From positions 1-45,602 of the forward strand of contig JAFUNM010000055.1 of the NCBI GenBank assembly GCA_017482195.1: a stretch of 45,602 nt of DNA, read 5' to 3'. This DNA comes from Clostridia bacterium (lineage in GTDB: Bacteria; Bacillota; Clostridia; Oscillospirales; QAKW01). The notes under the pieces are model-generated. The model was not told the DNA's origin. It searched no databases and saw only the letters and a program-made list of their open reading frames with translations. Shown here piece after piece: positions 21,552-31,350 of this stretch. The translations under genes were made by a program, and so were the position numbers. Every line of letters begins with the position of its first letter. The stretch's first letter is position 1.

Positions 21552-24500
21552 CTATAAAATGATGGTTTTTTCTAAGGAAAAACTGTATATTTCTCGGCGT
21601 TTCACCCGAAGTCCCCGCACTCTTTTCAGCGCCTCGGCATAAAGCTCCATCTGAAGTTGATAGCGTTCGATCAGCTCCTGCGGATCGTTTACCCGGTCCG
21701 TCTTATAGTCGAGAATGACGGCTTCGCCGTTTTGCACCCAGTAGCAGTCCAAAACGCCCTGGATCAGAATCTCCCCTTCGGTCTCCTCGCCGAACAGGTC
21801 TTTGGCGGACATCGGAAACAAGAACCGTTCCTCTTTATAATAGGCTTCGGCCTCCATCAGCTGCCGAAAGCTTTCGCTTTGTGTGAAACGGCGCAGTTTT
21901 TCCACCGGAATCAGTCTGCGCTGTTTTTCCAAGATAAAGCCTTGGGTAACCAAACGATCCAGTTCCTCCTGGGAATCCCCTTGCAGACGGGCAAAATCAC
22001 AAAACTGCAGCGCCTGATGGAGCGCGTTGCCGATCTCATTGCCCCTGGGCTGATTGCCTTCGGCAAAGCGGGGCACAGCGGCTTTGACCTGCCGCTCCAG
22101 TAGAGGCTCGGCATCTTCCTCAGCCTCCCGGATCCCTTTCAGCTCGGAAACCGATAATTTCGCCGGCAGTCCCACTGCCGCCAGATGAGGATAGACCCAA
22201 TCCAGCCGCTTACGGAAAGCCTCACGGTCAAAGCCTTCTTTTTCCGCGGCAGTTTGTATTTCGCCTGTTTCCTCTTCTGCGAGAACCCCTTTTACATAGG
22301 TCATAAATATCTGCGGTTTATCCGGCATGGGGGCAAAGCCGAACTCTTGGCGCAAAGCCTCGCCCTCGGCGGCACCGGCCAGCAGCGTACTCAACCATTT
22401 GGCAAAGGAACCGCCCTTTTCCTTGATAGCCCAAAGGGGCAGTTTTTCCTTAAAGGACACCCCGGCATCCGCCCAGTTTTCCATGGTCTTACGGTCAGCA
22501 TTGACCAGCAGGATGATCTTACTTTCCGAACGGGTCAAGGCCACATAGAGGATCCGTTCCTCCTCGCTGACGGTATCAGCATTGATCTGATCCTCCAACA
22601 CCTTCTGTGCTAAAGGACGGAACCGATAATACAGCTCCGGAACGGCGTGCTCGATAGCGGCACCATAGCGGGAATGGAGCAGTACCGTTTCCTTGGCATC
22701 GGCGGTGCTGAAGGACTTCCGGCAATCGCCCAAAATACAGACCGGAAACTGCAGTCCCTTGGATTTATGGATGGACATGATCTGCACGCTGTTTTCCTGA
22801 TTCTTCAGCCGCGCTCCCGATTGGGTGCGTTCCCGGCTGATGCGGATATGCTGTACAAAGGCATAAAGCCCCCGATAGCCCTCCTGCTCAAAGAGACGGG
22901 CTTCCTCTGCCAGCAGCTCCAGATTAGCACATTTTTCTGCACCGCCGGGTGCGCAAGCATAGGCACCGAAAATGCCGCTCTCCTGATAGATGCGATATAA
23001 CAGATCATAAACATAAAGAGTACCCGCCAGTCTGCGGTAGCTCTCGATGGTCTCATAGGCCGCTTTTGCTTTCGGGTCGGTCTCGGCGGCCTTTTTCAGA
23101 TCGTCATATAACGGGGTATGGCGGCGGCGCATACCGGCCAGTTCTCCAACCGTAAATCGGAAATAATCACCGTACAGCAACGATACCAGCGCCACGTCGT
23201 CATAAGGATTATTCAGAACCAGCAGATAGGCCAGAACGCTTTGTACCTCAAAGAGATCGAAGAACCGATCTCCTTCATTGCGGTTGGTGACCGGGATCCC
23301 CGCCTCCCGAAGAGCCCGCTCAAAGGTAGGCGCGGTGCGGGAGACTCCTCTTAAAAGGATGGCAAAATCTCCGTATTCGGCAGGCTTTCTGCCGCCGTCC
23401 GGCAGCAATATCTCCTGCCGCTCCTCCACCGCTTTTTTGATCAGCTGAGCCGCATAGCGGGCATTTTGCAGATCCCGCTCCATCTTCTTTCCGTTTTCCT
23501 CCGATTTCGGTTCCAGCCAATGGAATTCGGCACGGACGGCATCCTCCTCCGCATATTCCCGACGGGGGATCAACGCCTCCCTTTCATCATAGGTCACTCC
23601 ACCCAAAGCGGGGCTCATGATCGCAGAAAAGACCCGATTGGCAAACCGCAGCACCCCCGGATGGGAGCGGAAATTGGCATTGAGCTCCAAGGTGGTCTGC
23701 TCCGATAATTGCGGATCGGTATAGGGAGCAAACTGCTGCCGCTTTTGATCGAAGATCTCCGGCTCCGCACCCCGGAAACGGTAAATGCTCTGCTTCATAT
23801 CTCCCACCATAAAGAGGTTGGTCTCCTCCTTGGAGAGGGCGCGGAAAATAAGATCCTGAGCACGGTTGGTATCCTGAAACTCATCAATGATGATCTCATC
23901 GTAGTCCTGCCGCAGCTGCAGAGCAAGGGCGGTGGGCACCAAGGTGTCCGTTTCGGGATCATAAGAATCCACCAGCAGCTGCACCGCCATCTGCTCCATA
24001 TCCTGATAGGAGATCCAGCCGCCCTTACGGCGGGCAGAAGCCAACCGGCGACTCAGCTCCATAGAAAGAGCAAAATAAGTCTCCAGCAATTCCTTTTCCT
24101 GCCGCAGGAAGGTAAGCTCCTCTTCTTCGGAATAGAAAAGCTGATCGCAATAGGCCTTAACCGCGTCCTTATAAGACTTACGGTAACGGTCAAAAGCCTC
24201 CCGACTTTCCGCCTCGCCCATGCCGTCGGTAAGTTTTTTCCAATTGAGGGTGGCAAATCTGATCTCCTTCAAGGCCGCCCGATATTCTTCATAATTTCGC
24301 TTGGCCAAAAGGCCGGGCAGACGCTGCAGCATCAGCGCCTCTTCCTGAACAAACTCTACCAGCGCAGGAAAGTCCCTTAAAGCGGGATGCCATTGCACCC
24401 GGCGGAGATAAAAGCCGCCCTGCGCCAAAACGCTCTGCAATTGATGGTATAGAAGACGGTAAAGACCGTCCTCGGCAAAGCAGGCAAAAAGACCCTGCTC

Positions 24501-25094
24501 CGTATTTTCATAGGGTGCCAACGCCCGACGGACAAAATCCTCCGGCAGCGGCTGCTTATCCAAAAATTGCATGCCCTTGATTAAAAGCGCTTTGAGATTT
24601 TCATCGCTGCGGCCGGTGGCAAAGCACTCCAAAAACCGCTTGATCTGCGGCTCTTTGCTGCCGTAGAGCTCCTCCACAAAGCCTTCGGTCTGCTCCTCCA
24701 CCATGGCGGCCTCAGCGGTATCGTCGATCAGCCGCAGGCGGGGATCCAGATCCAGCTGCTCGAAATGGCGGGTAATCAGCCCTAGGCAAATACTGTGAAT
24801 GGTACCGATCTCGGCGCTGTCGATCAAAGCGCTCTGCCGCATCAAATGATCGTTTCCGCCATTGTCCCGCAGGTACTTGTCCACCGCATCCTTGAGCTTC
24901 ATTCTCAATTCCTCGGCGGCGGCCTTGGTATAGGTCATTAGGATCAGTCGCTGCACCGAGCCGCCCTGGGCGGTGAGGTAACGGAGCACCCGCTCAATGA
25001 GCACCGCCGTCTTTCCGCTGCCGGCGGCAGCGGAAACCATGAGGGCATTGCCTTTACCGTTAATCGCTTTTTCCTGCTGTTCGGTAAATCTCAT
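21552..25094 (-). CDS. addA: Helicase-nuclease subunit AddA
   Basis: A 1180-residue UvrD-type helicase with a C-terminal nuclease, which with AddB resects double-strand breaks and loads RecA. Walker A is AAGSGKT at 23-29, after the Q-motif FTEQQEKAI. Walker B is IIIDEFQDTN near 410, followed by GDMKQSIYRFRGAEP. Motif V/VI regions are IMSIHKSKGLQFPV and LYVALTR. The RecB-type nuclease motif appears near the end as VILDYKTDRV, with a following Gln-rich motif. ATG at 25094 overlaps the addB stop by four bases (ATGA) and has AGGAGG 7 bases upstream. The stop codon is TAG. Length is near the family norm of about 1,200. Confidence 0.96.
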   Translation of the reverse strand: MRFTEQQEKAINGKGNALMVSAAAGSGKTAVLIERVLRYLTAQGGSVQRLILMTYTKAAAEELRMKLKDAVDKYLRDNGGNDHLMRQSALIDSAEIGTIHSICLGLITRHFEQLDLDPRLRLIDDTAEAAMVEEQTEGFVEELYGSKEPQIKRFLECFATGRSDENLKALLIKGMQFLDKQPLPEDFVRRALAPYENTEQGLFACFAEDGLYRLLYHQLQSVLAQGGFYLRRVQWHPALRDFPALVEFVQEEALMLQRLPGLLAKRNYEEYRAALKEIRFATLNWKKLTDGMGEAESREAFDRYRKSYKDAVKAYCDQLFYSEEEELTFLRQEKELLETYFALSMELSRRLASARRKGGWISYQDMEQMAVQLLVDSYDPETDTLVPTALALQLRQDYDEIIIDEFQDTNRAQDLIFRALSKEETNLFMVGDMKQSIYRFRGAEPEIFDQKRQQFAPYTDPQLSEQTTLELNANFRSHPGVLRFANRVFSAIMSPALGGVTYDEREALIPRREYAEEDAVRAEFHWLEPKSEENGKKMERDLQNARYAAQLIKKAVEERQEILLPDGGRKPAEYGDFAILLRGVSRTAPTFERALREAGIPVTNRNEGDRFFDLFEVQSVLAYLLVLNNPYDDVALVSLLYGDYFRFTVGELAGMRRRHTPLYDDLKKAAETDPKAKAAYETIESYRRLAGTLYVYDLLYRIYQESGIFGAYACAPGGAEKCANLELLAEEARLFEQEGYRGLYAFVQHIRISRERTQSGARLKNQENSVQIMSIHKSKGLQFPVCILGDCRKSFSTADAKETVLLHSRYGAAIEHAVPELYYRFRPLAQKVLEDQINADTVSEEERILYVALTRSESKIILLVNADRKTMENWADAGVSFKEKLPLWAIKEKGGSFAKWLSTLLAGAAEGEALRQEFGFAPMPDKPQIFMTYVKGVLAEEETGEIQTAAEKEGFDREAFRKRLDWVYPHLAAVGLPAKLSVSELKGIREAEEDAEPLLERQVKAAVPRFAEGNQPRGNEIGNALHQALQFCDFARLQGDSQEELDRLVTQGFILEKQRRLIPVEKLRRFTQSESFRQLMEAEAYYKEERFLFPMSAKDLFGEETEGEILIQGVLDCYWVQNGEAVILDYKTDRVNDPQELIERYQLQMELYAEALKRVRGLRVKRREIYSFSLEKTIIL

Positions 25095-28000
25095 TGGCGT
25101 TCCTCCTCTCTCCAACCCAAGGGTTCTTCGGAATACTCCCGGCGGGGATCCCGGTTTGCATCAAAACCGCAGACTGCTGCAAAGCCGCAATAGCGACAGG
25201 CATCCTGGGCGATGCCCTTCATCGGCAGCACCGCGGCATTCCCCGAAAGGATCCCTTCGGCCGTCTCTTTAATAACGGTCTCCATATGCCCCACCATCTC
25301 GCTCATCAGGGCAGGCTCATAGACCTTGCCTCCCTTGGCGAAGCTGCCGTCTTTATTATAGCGAATTTTAAAATAGTGACTGCCGGCGGCGCTGTCCAAG
25401 CCCTGCAGGGCAATGGGATCCTGCGTATAAGCTCCGTCCCGCTTATAAAAGTCGGTAATGGCAGTCTCCAGATCCTCCGGCTTCACCGGCTGACGGAACG
25501 CCGGTTGCTTAGCCTCCATATAGCAGGCGGCGCCCGGTTGGGGATTCGCCCAGCGGCCGCTCTTCATCAAACCGTAAAGATAGATGGGCAGCTGAACCCC
25601 GTCTTTATTGGTGATTCCCTTCATATCAAAGGTGCGGCTGCCGGTTTTATAGTCGGTGACCTTTAAGTAGGTGGTACCGTTTACTTCATAGGTATCCACC
25701 CGATCCACCGATCCGATGAGTTCGGCCTTGCGGCCGCCCTCCAAATCTAAAGAAACACCCGACAATGAGACCTCCTCCCCATAGGGAAGATACCGCCCCT
25801 CCTGCAGCTCGCCCAATACATTCTCGGCCACCCGGCAGAAAAGGCTTGTCATCCGCCGATAAAGCGCGTCAAAACGGTTGCTGCGATTGAAATCCTTCAG
25901 CTGATCCTCCAGATATTCGGTGGCAAAGCGCTCTCCGAACTGTTGAATTTTTTCTTTATTATACGATCTGTAATCAAACTGCTCTTCCCGCAGCTGCTTC
26001 ATCAGCCGCTCCATGCCGTAATGGACAAAGGTCCCGATATTGGCCGCATCAAAGGTAATGGGCTCTAAGGGATGGATATCCATGGTCTTTTCCATGAAAT
26101 AATGGAAGGGGCAGTTCTGATAAAGGCTGATCTGGCTGTAGCTGAGACGCAGGCGATCGCCGAAGATCCGCTGTACCACCGCCTGGGGAAGGCGCTCATT
26201 TGTCTTACGGGGCGGCAAAGCCTTCTCGCTCAGTTCGGTTAAAATTCCGTCACTCAAACCAGGGTTATAGCCGATCAGCTCTCTTGCTCCTGCCGGAGTG
26301 AGAGCAAAATCATAGTCCTCCATCTCCTCCCGCAGGATCGGGCGGCAGCCGGTAAGCACACGGACTTTATGGATGTAGGCAGACGGAATCAGCACTTCTC
26401 CGCTCATCCGGAAGGCGCTATAGGTAAAGGTTAAACCCTCTTTCGCAGAAAAGAGTGCCGCATAAAAACGGTACTGACCCTGCAGGGTATTTTGCTGCAG
26501 AGTGGCATTGCAGGGCAGCTCCTTTTCGGTCAACAGCCGACGCTCCCCATCGCCGATGAGCCCTTTGTCGGAGACCGGCATGGGCAACAACCCCTGATTG
26601 CAGCCTACCACATATAATTCCTTGGGCTCGGCGAGGCGGCTGTGCGCCACCTCCCCCAGGGTGACGGCATCTACGGTAGGGGGCGCCACATTGAGCGCGG
26701 TCTCCTCTCCGCAAAGGCCGATCAATTCTTCTAAATCATAAAGGGAGATCTTCTGCCCCCCGAACACCGCATGGATATCGTCTAAAATATCCACCATGGC
26801 ACCGTAAAGTTTCAGGTATTCCTGACCTAAGCGGCGGCTTTGCTGCCGTTCCCAACCGTTTGCGCCCTCTCGGCTCTGTTGGTTATATTCTGACGCAAGA
26901 GCACCGATCCGTTCTGACACCGAAAAATCGCAGAGCAGCTGATAGATGCCTTCGGTCAAGGCAGAACCGGTACCGGCGGCTGCCGTTTCTTTGAATTTTA
27001 ACAAGGGCAAACGGAGACGGTTTTTTAATCCGTTGAGTTCTGCAAGCAATGCCTGCTGCTCTTCATCCATTCGGCCGCTGCCGGCGGGATTTTGTGTCCA
27101 GTCCGCCTCACGTATCAATTTATCGCCGTTGATCTGCCATAGAATACAATAATTCTCCAGGCGGCTGATAAGATCCCGCTCCTCGCCGCAAAGACCGGTC
27201 TTTAAGAAGATCATCAGATCCTCCTGGCGAAAATGCCGCTCCGGGCTGATTAGACGCAAAGCGCTTTGCACAAAAGCAAATATAGGTTTTCCCAAAGAAG
27301 AGCGGCCCCGATCCACAAAGAGGGGCACACCATACTTGGCGAAGACGGTTTCGGCCACCGGGCCGTAATCGGTGAGATTGCCGACCAAAAGGGCATAATC
27401 CCGATAACGGGTACCCTGCTCCCGCACCTTTTTGGCAATATCCGCGGCCACCATAGCCAGCTCCTCCCGCAGGTTCTGTCCGGCCATCAGCCGGACATGG
27501 GGAGCCTCCATCGGCTCTGCCGGACGAGGCGCAAACAGATGCTGCTCCAAAAAGGCCAGATCCTCATATTGCAAACGCTTGGAGCCGCCGGACAGTACCA
27601 CCGTTTTCTGTTCCACACCGTCGGCCAACTTTTTCAGTGCCGAAAATTCACTCTTGGCAGAAGCAAACAACAGGCTTTCATCCTCAGTATCCAACAAGAG
27701 GGCACAATACACCGCAGGACTTTCTGCAAAAAGCACCTGCAGCATTTCCCGCTGGCGGCCGGTGAATCCGAAAAAGCCGTCGATCAATACGGCGGTATCC
27801 TTGAAAAAGCCATGTTCTTGGGCCAACTCTTTGGCAACGGCCAGATCCTCAGCCGCCCAACGGTTTTCTGCATCCAAAGCAGCACCGTACGCTTCATACA
27901 GCAAGAAGAGATCCTCATATTTGGCCAGCCAGTCCTGTCGGCCGCTCTCCTCCATTACCGGAAGAACCTGTTCCCGGGTAAGCCCGCTTAAGGCGAACTC

Positions 28001-28357
28001 CGAAAAGACCTCCGAAAGGCGAGCCACAAAGCCCATCGTCGGACGGGCGGCACCATAGTACCGCAGCTCCTTCTTTTTCTCAGCCAGGATCCGATAGATC
28101 AGAGCCGTTTGGCGGGTCTTGGTCATATAAGTGCCTGCCACCCCGCCGAATGCACGAAAGATCTCATTGGAGAGCCGTCGAAAAGAGACGGTCTTTACAT
28201 TGGGATACGCTTTGGAAAGCTCCCGTTCCAATCCAAGAGAGCTCTGCTCCGGCACCAGGTAATAGATTTTATTATACTGCTCTGCAAGGTCGGCCAGCCG
28301 CTCCCGAAGAGCGGTTGTCTTTCCTGCTCCGCTGCGTCCTAAGATCCAAGTAACCAA
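25091..28357 (-). CDS. addB: Helicase-nuclease subunit AddB
   Basis: A 1088-residue partner of AddA with an N-terminal ATP-binding motif GRSGAGKT (about 7-14) and an inactivated helicase body. The C-terminal nuclease domain carries KVTDYKTGSRTFD. The four Cys ligands of the family's 4Fe-4S cluster are all present: one in NCPFHYFMEK and three in CRYCGFAAVC (C-x2-C-x5-C). The best start is TTG at 28357 (MVTWILGRSG...), with AAGGAG 8 bases upstream; a TTG six codons earlier would place the ribosome binding site inside the gene. It is transcribed ahead of addA with overlap, the usual addB-addA order. Confidence 0.95.
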   Translation of the reverse strand: MVTWILGRSGAGKTTALRERLADLAEQYNKIYYLVPEQSSLGLERELSKAYPNVKTVSFRRLSNEIFRAFGGVAGTYMTKTRQTALIYRILAEKKKELRYYGAARPTMGFVARLSEVFSEFALSGLTREQVLPVMEESGRQDWLAKYEDLFLLYEAYGAALDAENRWAAEDLAVAKELAQEHGFFKDTAVLIDGFFGFTGRQREMLQVLFAESPAVYCALLLDTEDESLLFASAKSEFSALKKLADGVEQKTVVLSGGSKRLQYEDLAFLEQHLFAPRPAEPMEAPHVRLMAGQNLREELAMVAADIAKKVREQGTRYRDYALLVGNLTDYGPVAETVFAKYGVPLFVDRGRSSLGKPIFAFVQSALRLISPERHFRQEDLMIFLKTGLCGEERDLISRLENYCILWQINGDKLIREADWTQNPAGSGRMDEEQQALLAELNGLKNRLRLPLLKFKETAAAGTGSALTEGIYQLLCDFSVSERIGALASEYNQQSREGANGWERQQSRRLGQEYLKLYGAMVDILDDIHAVFGGQKISLYDLEELIGLCGEETALNVAPPTVDAVTLGEVAHSRLAEPKELYVVGCNQGLLPMPVSDKGLIGDGERRLLTEKELPCNATLQQNTLQGQYRFYAALFSAKEGLTFTYSAFRMSGEVLIPSAYIHKVRVLTGCRPILREEMEDYDFALTPAGARELIGYNPGLSDGILTELSEKALPPRKTNERLPQAVVQRIFGDRLRLSYSQISLYQNCPFHYFMEKTMDIHPLEPITFDAANIGTFVHYGMERLMKQLREEQFDYRSYNKEKIQQFGERFATEYLEDQLKDFNRSNRFDALYRRMTSLFCRVAENVLGELQEGRYLPYGEEVSLSGVSLDLEGGRKAELIGSVDRVDTYEVNGTTYLKVTDYKTGSRTFDMKGITNKDGVQLPIYLYGLMKSGRWANPQPGAACYMEAKQPAFRQPVKPEDLETAITDFYKRDGAYTQDPIALQGLDSAAGSHYFKIRYNKDGSFAKGGKVYEPALMSEMVGHMETVIKETAEGILSGNAAVLPMKGIAQDACRYCGFAAVCGFDANRDPRREYSEEPLGWREEERQ

Positions 28358-28388
28358 TCCGTTGGCTCCTTTCAAACTTTATGACTTC

Positions 28389-28417
28389 ATTATACTTTTT
28401 TTCGTTCTTAATGTAAA
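28389..28417 (-). promoter_or_regulatory. Promoter of addB-addA
   Basis: TTTACA (28412-28417), a 17-base spacer, and a perfect TATAAT (28389-28394) on the minus strand, 31 bases ahead of the addB start. Confidence 0.75.
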
Positions 28418-28426
28418 GTATAAAAG

Positions 28427-28456
28427 AAAGAGTGTCCTGAAAACAGGACACCCTTT
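28427..28456. terminator. Terminator between the EEP operon and addB
   Basis: AAAGAGTGTCCTG, loop AAAA, CAGGACACCCTTT: 12 of 13 positions pair. On the minus strand the stem is followed by TCTTTT. It closes the EEP-SGNH-EEP operon just before the addB promoter. Confidence 0.8.
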
Positions 28457-28503
28457 CGGTTGTTCAAATAAAATGGTTTTTAACCGGCTTCATTTTTGCT
28501 CTT

Positions 28504-29460
28504 TTAGAAGTAGATGGGATCCTCTCCGTATTCATGGGGTTTCTGGCAGGAAGAGGTGTCCTCTTCAATACCGATGGTGACCTTGACCTCCAAGCCCCAA
28601 TGGTCAGAGATGATACCGGGCTCTACTCCATCGTCCATATCATCGTAGGTGGAATAATCAAAGCCATAATGCTCCACCGTCACATGAGGATGGGGCTTCA
28701 TCATTAAAAAGTCGATCTGAGGATGGGTATCATTGACCTCAGGCAGGGGGCGGCCCTGACCGAAGGCCAGGTTATGACCGCTCTTCATACCGCCGAAGGT
28801 GATGGCTTTGCCCTCATCCCGCAGGTTCAGTGCCATATCCCGAAGATCGATAACCGAATCCCAGGATCCGTCCATAAACTCATTGTATTTTTCGGTGCGA
28901 TAATACGCATTGTAATCGCCGCCGATAAAGGCATAGGTGCCCTCAGGCAGTGCGTCCAACACCCGGTTGATCTGCTGCTGAGACATAATACGCACCTTTT
29001 CACCAAAGCCGAAATGGTTGCTGAAGCAATAGAAATCCTGCTGGGTTTCTTTATCCCGGAGCCATACCCAGGTCACGATCCGGGGACCGGGGGCGTCAAA
29101 GGAATCGGTGGGCAGCTCGGGGGTCTCGGAGAGCCAGAAAAAGCCGTCGCTGAGCCGCTCATACTTCTCCTTTTTCCATAGGATCGGCGTACTTTCATCT
29201 AAGCCCGGAACGCCCAACTGCCCTCTCTCTTTATAGACCATATCATAGCGGTCTGAGAGCCACATCTCAAAGGACTTCAGCCAGCCGGGTCTTGCCTCCT
29301 GTGCCAGGATAATATCGGGATCCAGGCGATCCACCATCTTCTTAAAGCGGCGGCAGCGCTTATATAACGCCAGATTTTTGGGTTCTCCGTCGTCCTTCAC
29401 AGGCATCCGGGAGCCGGAATGTCTTAAATTCTGCACTAAAAAATGAATTTTGGTTTCCAT
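28504..29460 (-). CDS. Endonuclease/exonuclease/phosphatase (EEP) family hydrolase 1
   Basis: A 318-residue DNase-I-fold metal-dependent hydrolase. All expected active-site blocks are visible: QNLRHSG (Asn), AQEARPGW (metal-binding Glu), SNHFGFGE (His), GGDYNAYY (Asp-x-Asn) and SDHWGLEV (Asp-His). A FWLSETP motif, also found in the two paralogues in this window, is at about 112. It has no signal peptide and so acts in the cytoplasm. Family members cut nucleic acids, phospholipids or sugar phosphates; the substrate here is unknown. ATG at 29460 has AAGGAG 8 bases upstream and overlaps the SGNH gene stop (TGATG). It is the last gene of a three-gene coupled operon. Confidence 0.85.
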   Translation of the reverse strand: METKIHFLVQNLRHSGSRMPVKDDGEPKNLALYKRCRRFKKMVDRLDPDIILAQEARPGWLKSFEMWLSDRYDMVYKERGQLGVPGLDESTPILWKKEKYERLSDGFFWLSETPELPTDSFDAPGPRIVTWVWLRDKETQQDFYCFSNHFGFGEKVRIMSQQQINRVLDALPEGTYAFIGGDYNAYYRTEKYNEFMDGSWDSVIDLRDMALNLRDEGKAITFGGMKSGHNLAFGQGRPLPEVNDTHPQIDFLMMKPHPHVTVEHYGFDYSTYDDMDDGVEPGIISDHWGLEVKVTIGIEEDTSSCQKPHEYGEDPIYF

Positions 29461-30542
29461 CACTTATTCTCCTTTTCCAAAATCGGTCTTAATACCTTTT
29501 CAATGCCTTTTGCCATTAAATAAAAGCCTAAATCATTGGGATGTGAATCATCCACTGTGCAGCAATCCCAGAGGTCGATCTGGCGAAAAAAGCTACTTCC
29601 GTCGATGAAATAAACGTGTTTGTCCCCCTCCGCTACCGCCGTTTCATAGGTAGCGCGAACCACTGCACGCAAAGGTGCCTGCCGATGCTCTCTGCCCTGA
29701 TCGGGTGCCGAGATCAGAATGATCGGCAGATCCGGTTGTGCCGCACGGACGGTGCGGTAAAAAGGCAGATGAGTGGCTTCCAGATGCTCCACTGTGGGCG
29801 CATTATGATCATAGTCCATTACAAAGACGCTCATCTCCTGCCCCGCGATATACTCTGCCATAGCTTGCTCGCCCTTGCCGCTACCGGAAAAGCCCAGATT
29901 GATAAAATTGGTATCCAGCAGCACCGAGAGCATCCCCTGGTAGCTATTGCCGGGGCGGGAAGCGCAGCCGCCTTGGGTAATGGAGGAGCCATAGTACAGC
30001 ACCGGCTTCTCATAGGTATAGGGCGCAGCCGCCTCTAAGCGACAGTCCTTTTTCAAGGCGATATACAAAGCATCTACTCCGTCATAGAGGGGAAAATTAA
30101 AGGTATATTCCGCAAAGGCACCATCGGTATGGAAGGCTTCGCTGAAGCCTTCCTTCTTCGCAGGAGAAGGCTTATAGGTATGGTACCAATGCATCCGGTC
30201 ATCGCCCTCTTTTTTGCGATAGAGGTCAAAGCCTGATTGACCGCTTCGCGCCATATGCCGTGCAGGCTTATCGTTGCGCTGAACCACGCGGATGCCCAAA
30301 AAGGACGAATCCGTACGGAAACGGATCCGACCTCCGCTGGTAAAGCGGTTCAGTCGCACAACTCCCTCATTGGCGGCTTCCGCCACATCCGAGGGAAGGC
30401 GTTGATATTGCTTGTTTTCTTCATCGTAAAAGACACCATACAGCGCAAAGGGAGCATTTTTTACATCCACCCAAATCAGGTCCGGCTCGGTGATCTCCTC
30501 GGGGACGCTGAAATTGGGATCGATCTTTTCCATACTGATCAT
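29460..30542 (-). CDS. SGNH/GDSL-type hydrolase with N-terminal beta-sandwich domain
   Basis: A 360-residue two-domain protein. Residues about 20-170 form a beta-rich domain like the N-terminal accessory domain of SGNH carbohydrate esterases. Residues about 180-355 form an SGNH hydrolase: block I YYGSSITQGGCA with the likely nucleophile Ser187, block II NLGFSGSGKGE, block III DYDHNAPT, and block V DDSHPNDLGFY, which supplies the Asp-His pair. Such enzymes remove acyl groups from sugars or lipids. No signal peptide is seen, so the substrate would be imported or cytoplasmic. The ATG overlaps the stop of the upstream EEP gene (ATGA). Being sandwiched between two EEP genes suggests a joint pathway. 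Confidence 0.83.
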   Translation of the reverse strand: MISMEKIDPNFSVPEEITEPDLIWVDVKNAPFALYGVFYDEENKQYQRLPSDVAEAANEGVVRLNRFTSGGRIRFRTDSSFLGIRVVQRNDKPARHMARSGQSGFDLYRKKEGDDRMHWYHTYKPSPAKKEGFSEAFHTDGAFAEYTFNFPLYDGVDALYIALKKDCRLEAAAPYTYEKPVLYYGSSITQGGCASRPGNSYQGMLSVLLDTNFINLGFSGSGKGEQAMAEYIAGQEMSVFVMDYDHNAPTVEHLEATHLPFYRTVRAAQPDLPIILISAPDQGREHRQAPLRAVVRATYETAVAEGDKHVYFIDGSSFFRQIDLWDCCTVDDSHPNDLGFYLMAKGIEKVLRPILEKENK

Positions 30543-31285
30543 AATTCTAATTCTCCGTAAATTCCATAGTGATCCGACGGATACTTCCCATCAAACAGTT
30601 CGGTCATTCTCTGATAGGTCAGAGGCTTAACATCGGGGGTCACAAAGATATAGTCGATCAACTGATCGCTGACCGTCCCGTAGCTATGAAAGGTGGTGGC
30701 AAGATCCTTTGCCGTTGCCATATTCACATCGGTCAGTTTCTCGGTCATGGCGGCATAGCCGGGCGAGGACTGCCGCATATTGAAATCGGCGGTCACCATG
30801 GCGGGCGTGCCGCATCGCTCCAGATAGCGGGCAATAACCGCGGCGCTTTTTACCTGCCCCTCATCGCCGAATCCAAAATGGGTATTAAAGTATGTAAAAG
30901 TCTTGTCGCTTTTCTTTTCTTTCAGGGTCACCCATACCACATTGCGGTTATACCCCAAAGCATCCCAACCCTCCGATTCTACCTCGGGCGTATCGGACAG
31001 CCAGAAGGTACCTTTTTTCAGTAATTCAAATTTTTCCCGCTTCCACATCAGAGCCGGTCCCTCGGGCTTACCGGTGGAGGTACGGTATTCGCAATAGGTA
31101 TCGTATTGATCGGCAAAAGCTGTTTCAATAAATTCCCGCCAGACCGGCTTCACTTCCTGAAAGCCTACCACATCGGCATCATACTTTCGGATCAATGCCT
31201 CAATACGAGGTTTACGGTCCTCAATTCCATGCCCATCTGGATCGTTGGCACAGCGGATATTCTGACAAACGACCGTTAATTTCAT
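30539..31285 (-). CDS. Endonuclease/exonuclease/phosphatase (EEP) family hydrolase 2
   Basis: A 248-residue DNase-I-fold hydrolase, the shortest of the three paralogues here. Active-site blocks are CQNIRCAND, GFQEVKPVW, NTHFGFGDEG, TADFNMR, and SDHYGIYGEL at the C-terminus; GTFWLSDTPEVES matches the paralogues. ATG at 31285 (MKLTVVCQN) has AGGAG 8 bases upstream; the ATG two codons earlier is too close to that site. No signal peptide. First gene of an operon with an SGNH hydrolase and a second EEP gene, each start overlapping the previous stop. Substrate unknown. Confidence 0.85.
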   Translation of the reverse strand: MKLTVVCQNIRCANDPDGHGIEDRKPRIEALIRKYDADVVGFQEVKPVWREFIETAFADQYDTYCEYRTSTGKPEGPALMWKREKFELLKKGTFWLSDTPEVESEGWDALGYNRNVVWVTLKEKKSDKTFTYFNTHFGFGDEGQVKSAAVIARYLERCGTPAMVTADFNMRQSSPGYAAMTEKLTDVNMATAKDLATTFHSYGTVSDQLIDYIFVTPDVKPLTYQRMTELFDGKYPSDHYGIYGELEL

Positions 31286-31319
31286 CCTCATTTCTCCTAA
31301 TCCTTGTTTCTTTGCCCTT

Positions 31320-31348
31320 ATCATACTTTGTTTGACCTTGAAAGTCAA
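31320..31348 (-). promoter_or_regulatory. Promoter of the EEP-SGNH-EEP operon with inverted repeat
   Basis: TTGACT (31343-31348), a 17-base spacer, and TATGAT (31320-31325). The -35 region is the start of an imperfect palindrome, TTGACTTTCAAGGTCAA (31332-31348, perfect outer 5-base arms), which is a candidate operator. The T-run of the upstream terminator abuts the -35 box. Confidence 0.75.
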
Positions 31349-31350
31349 GC

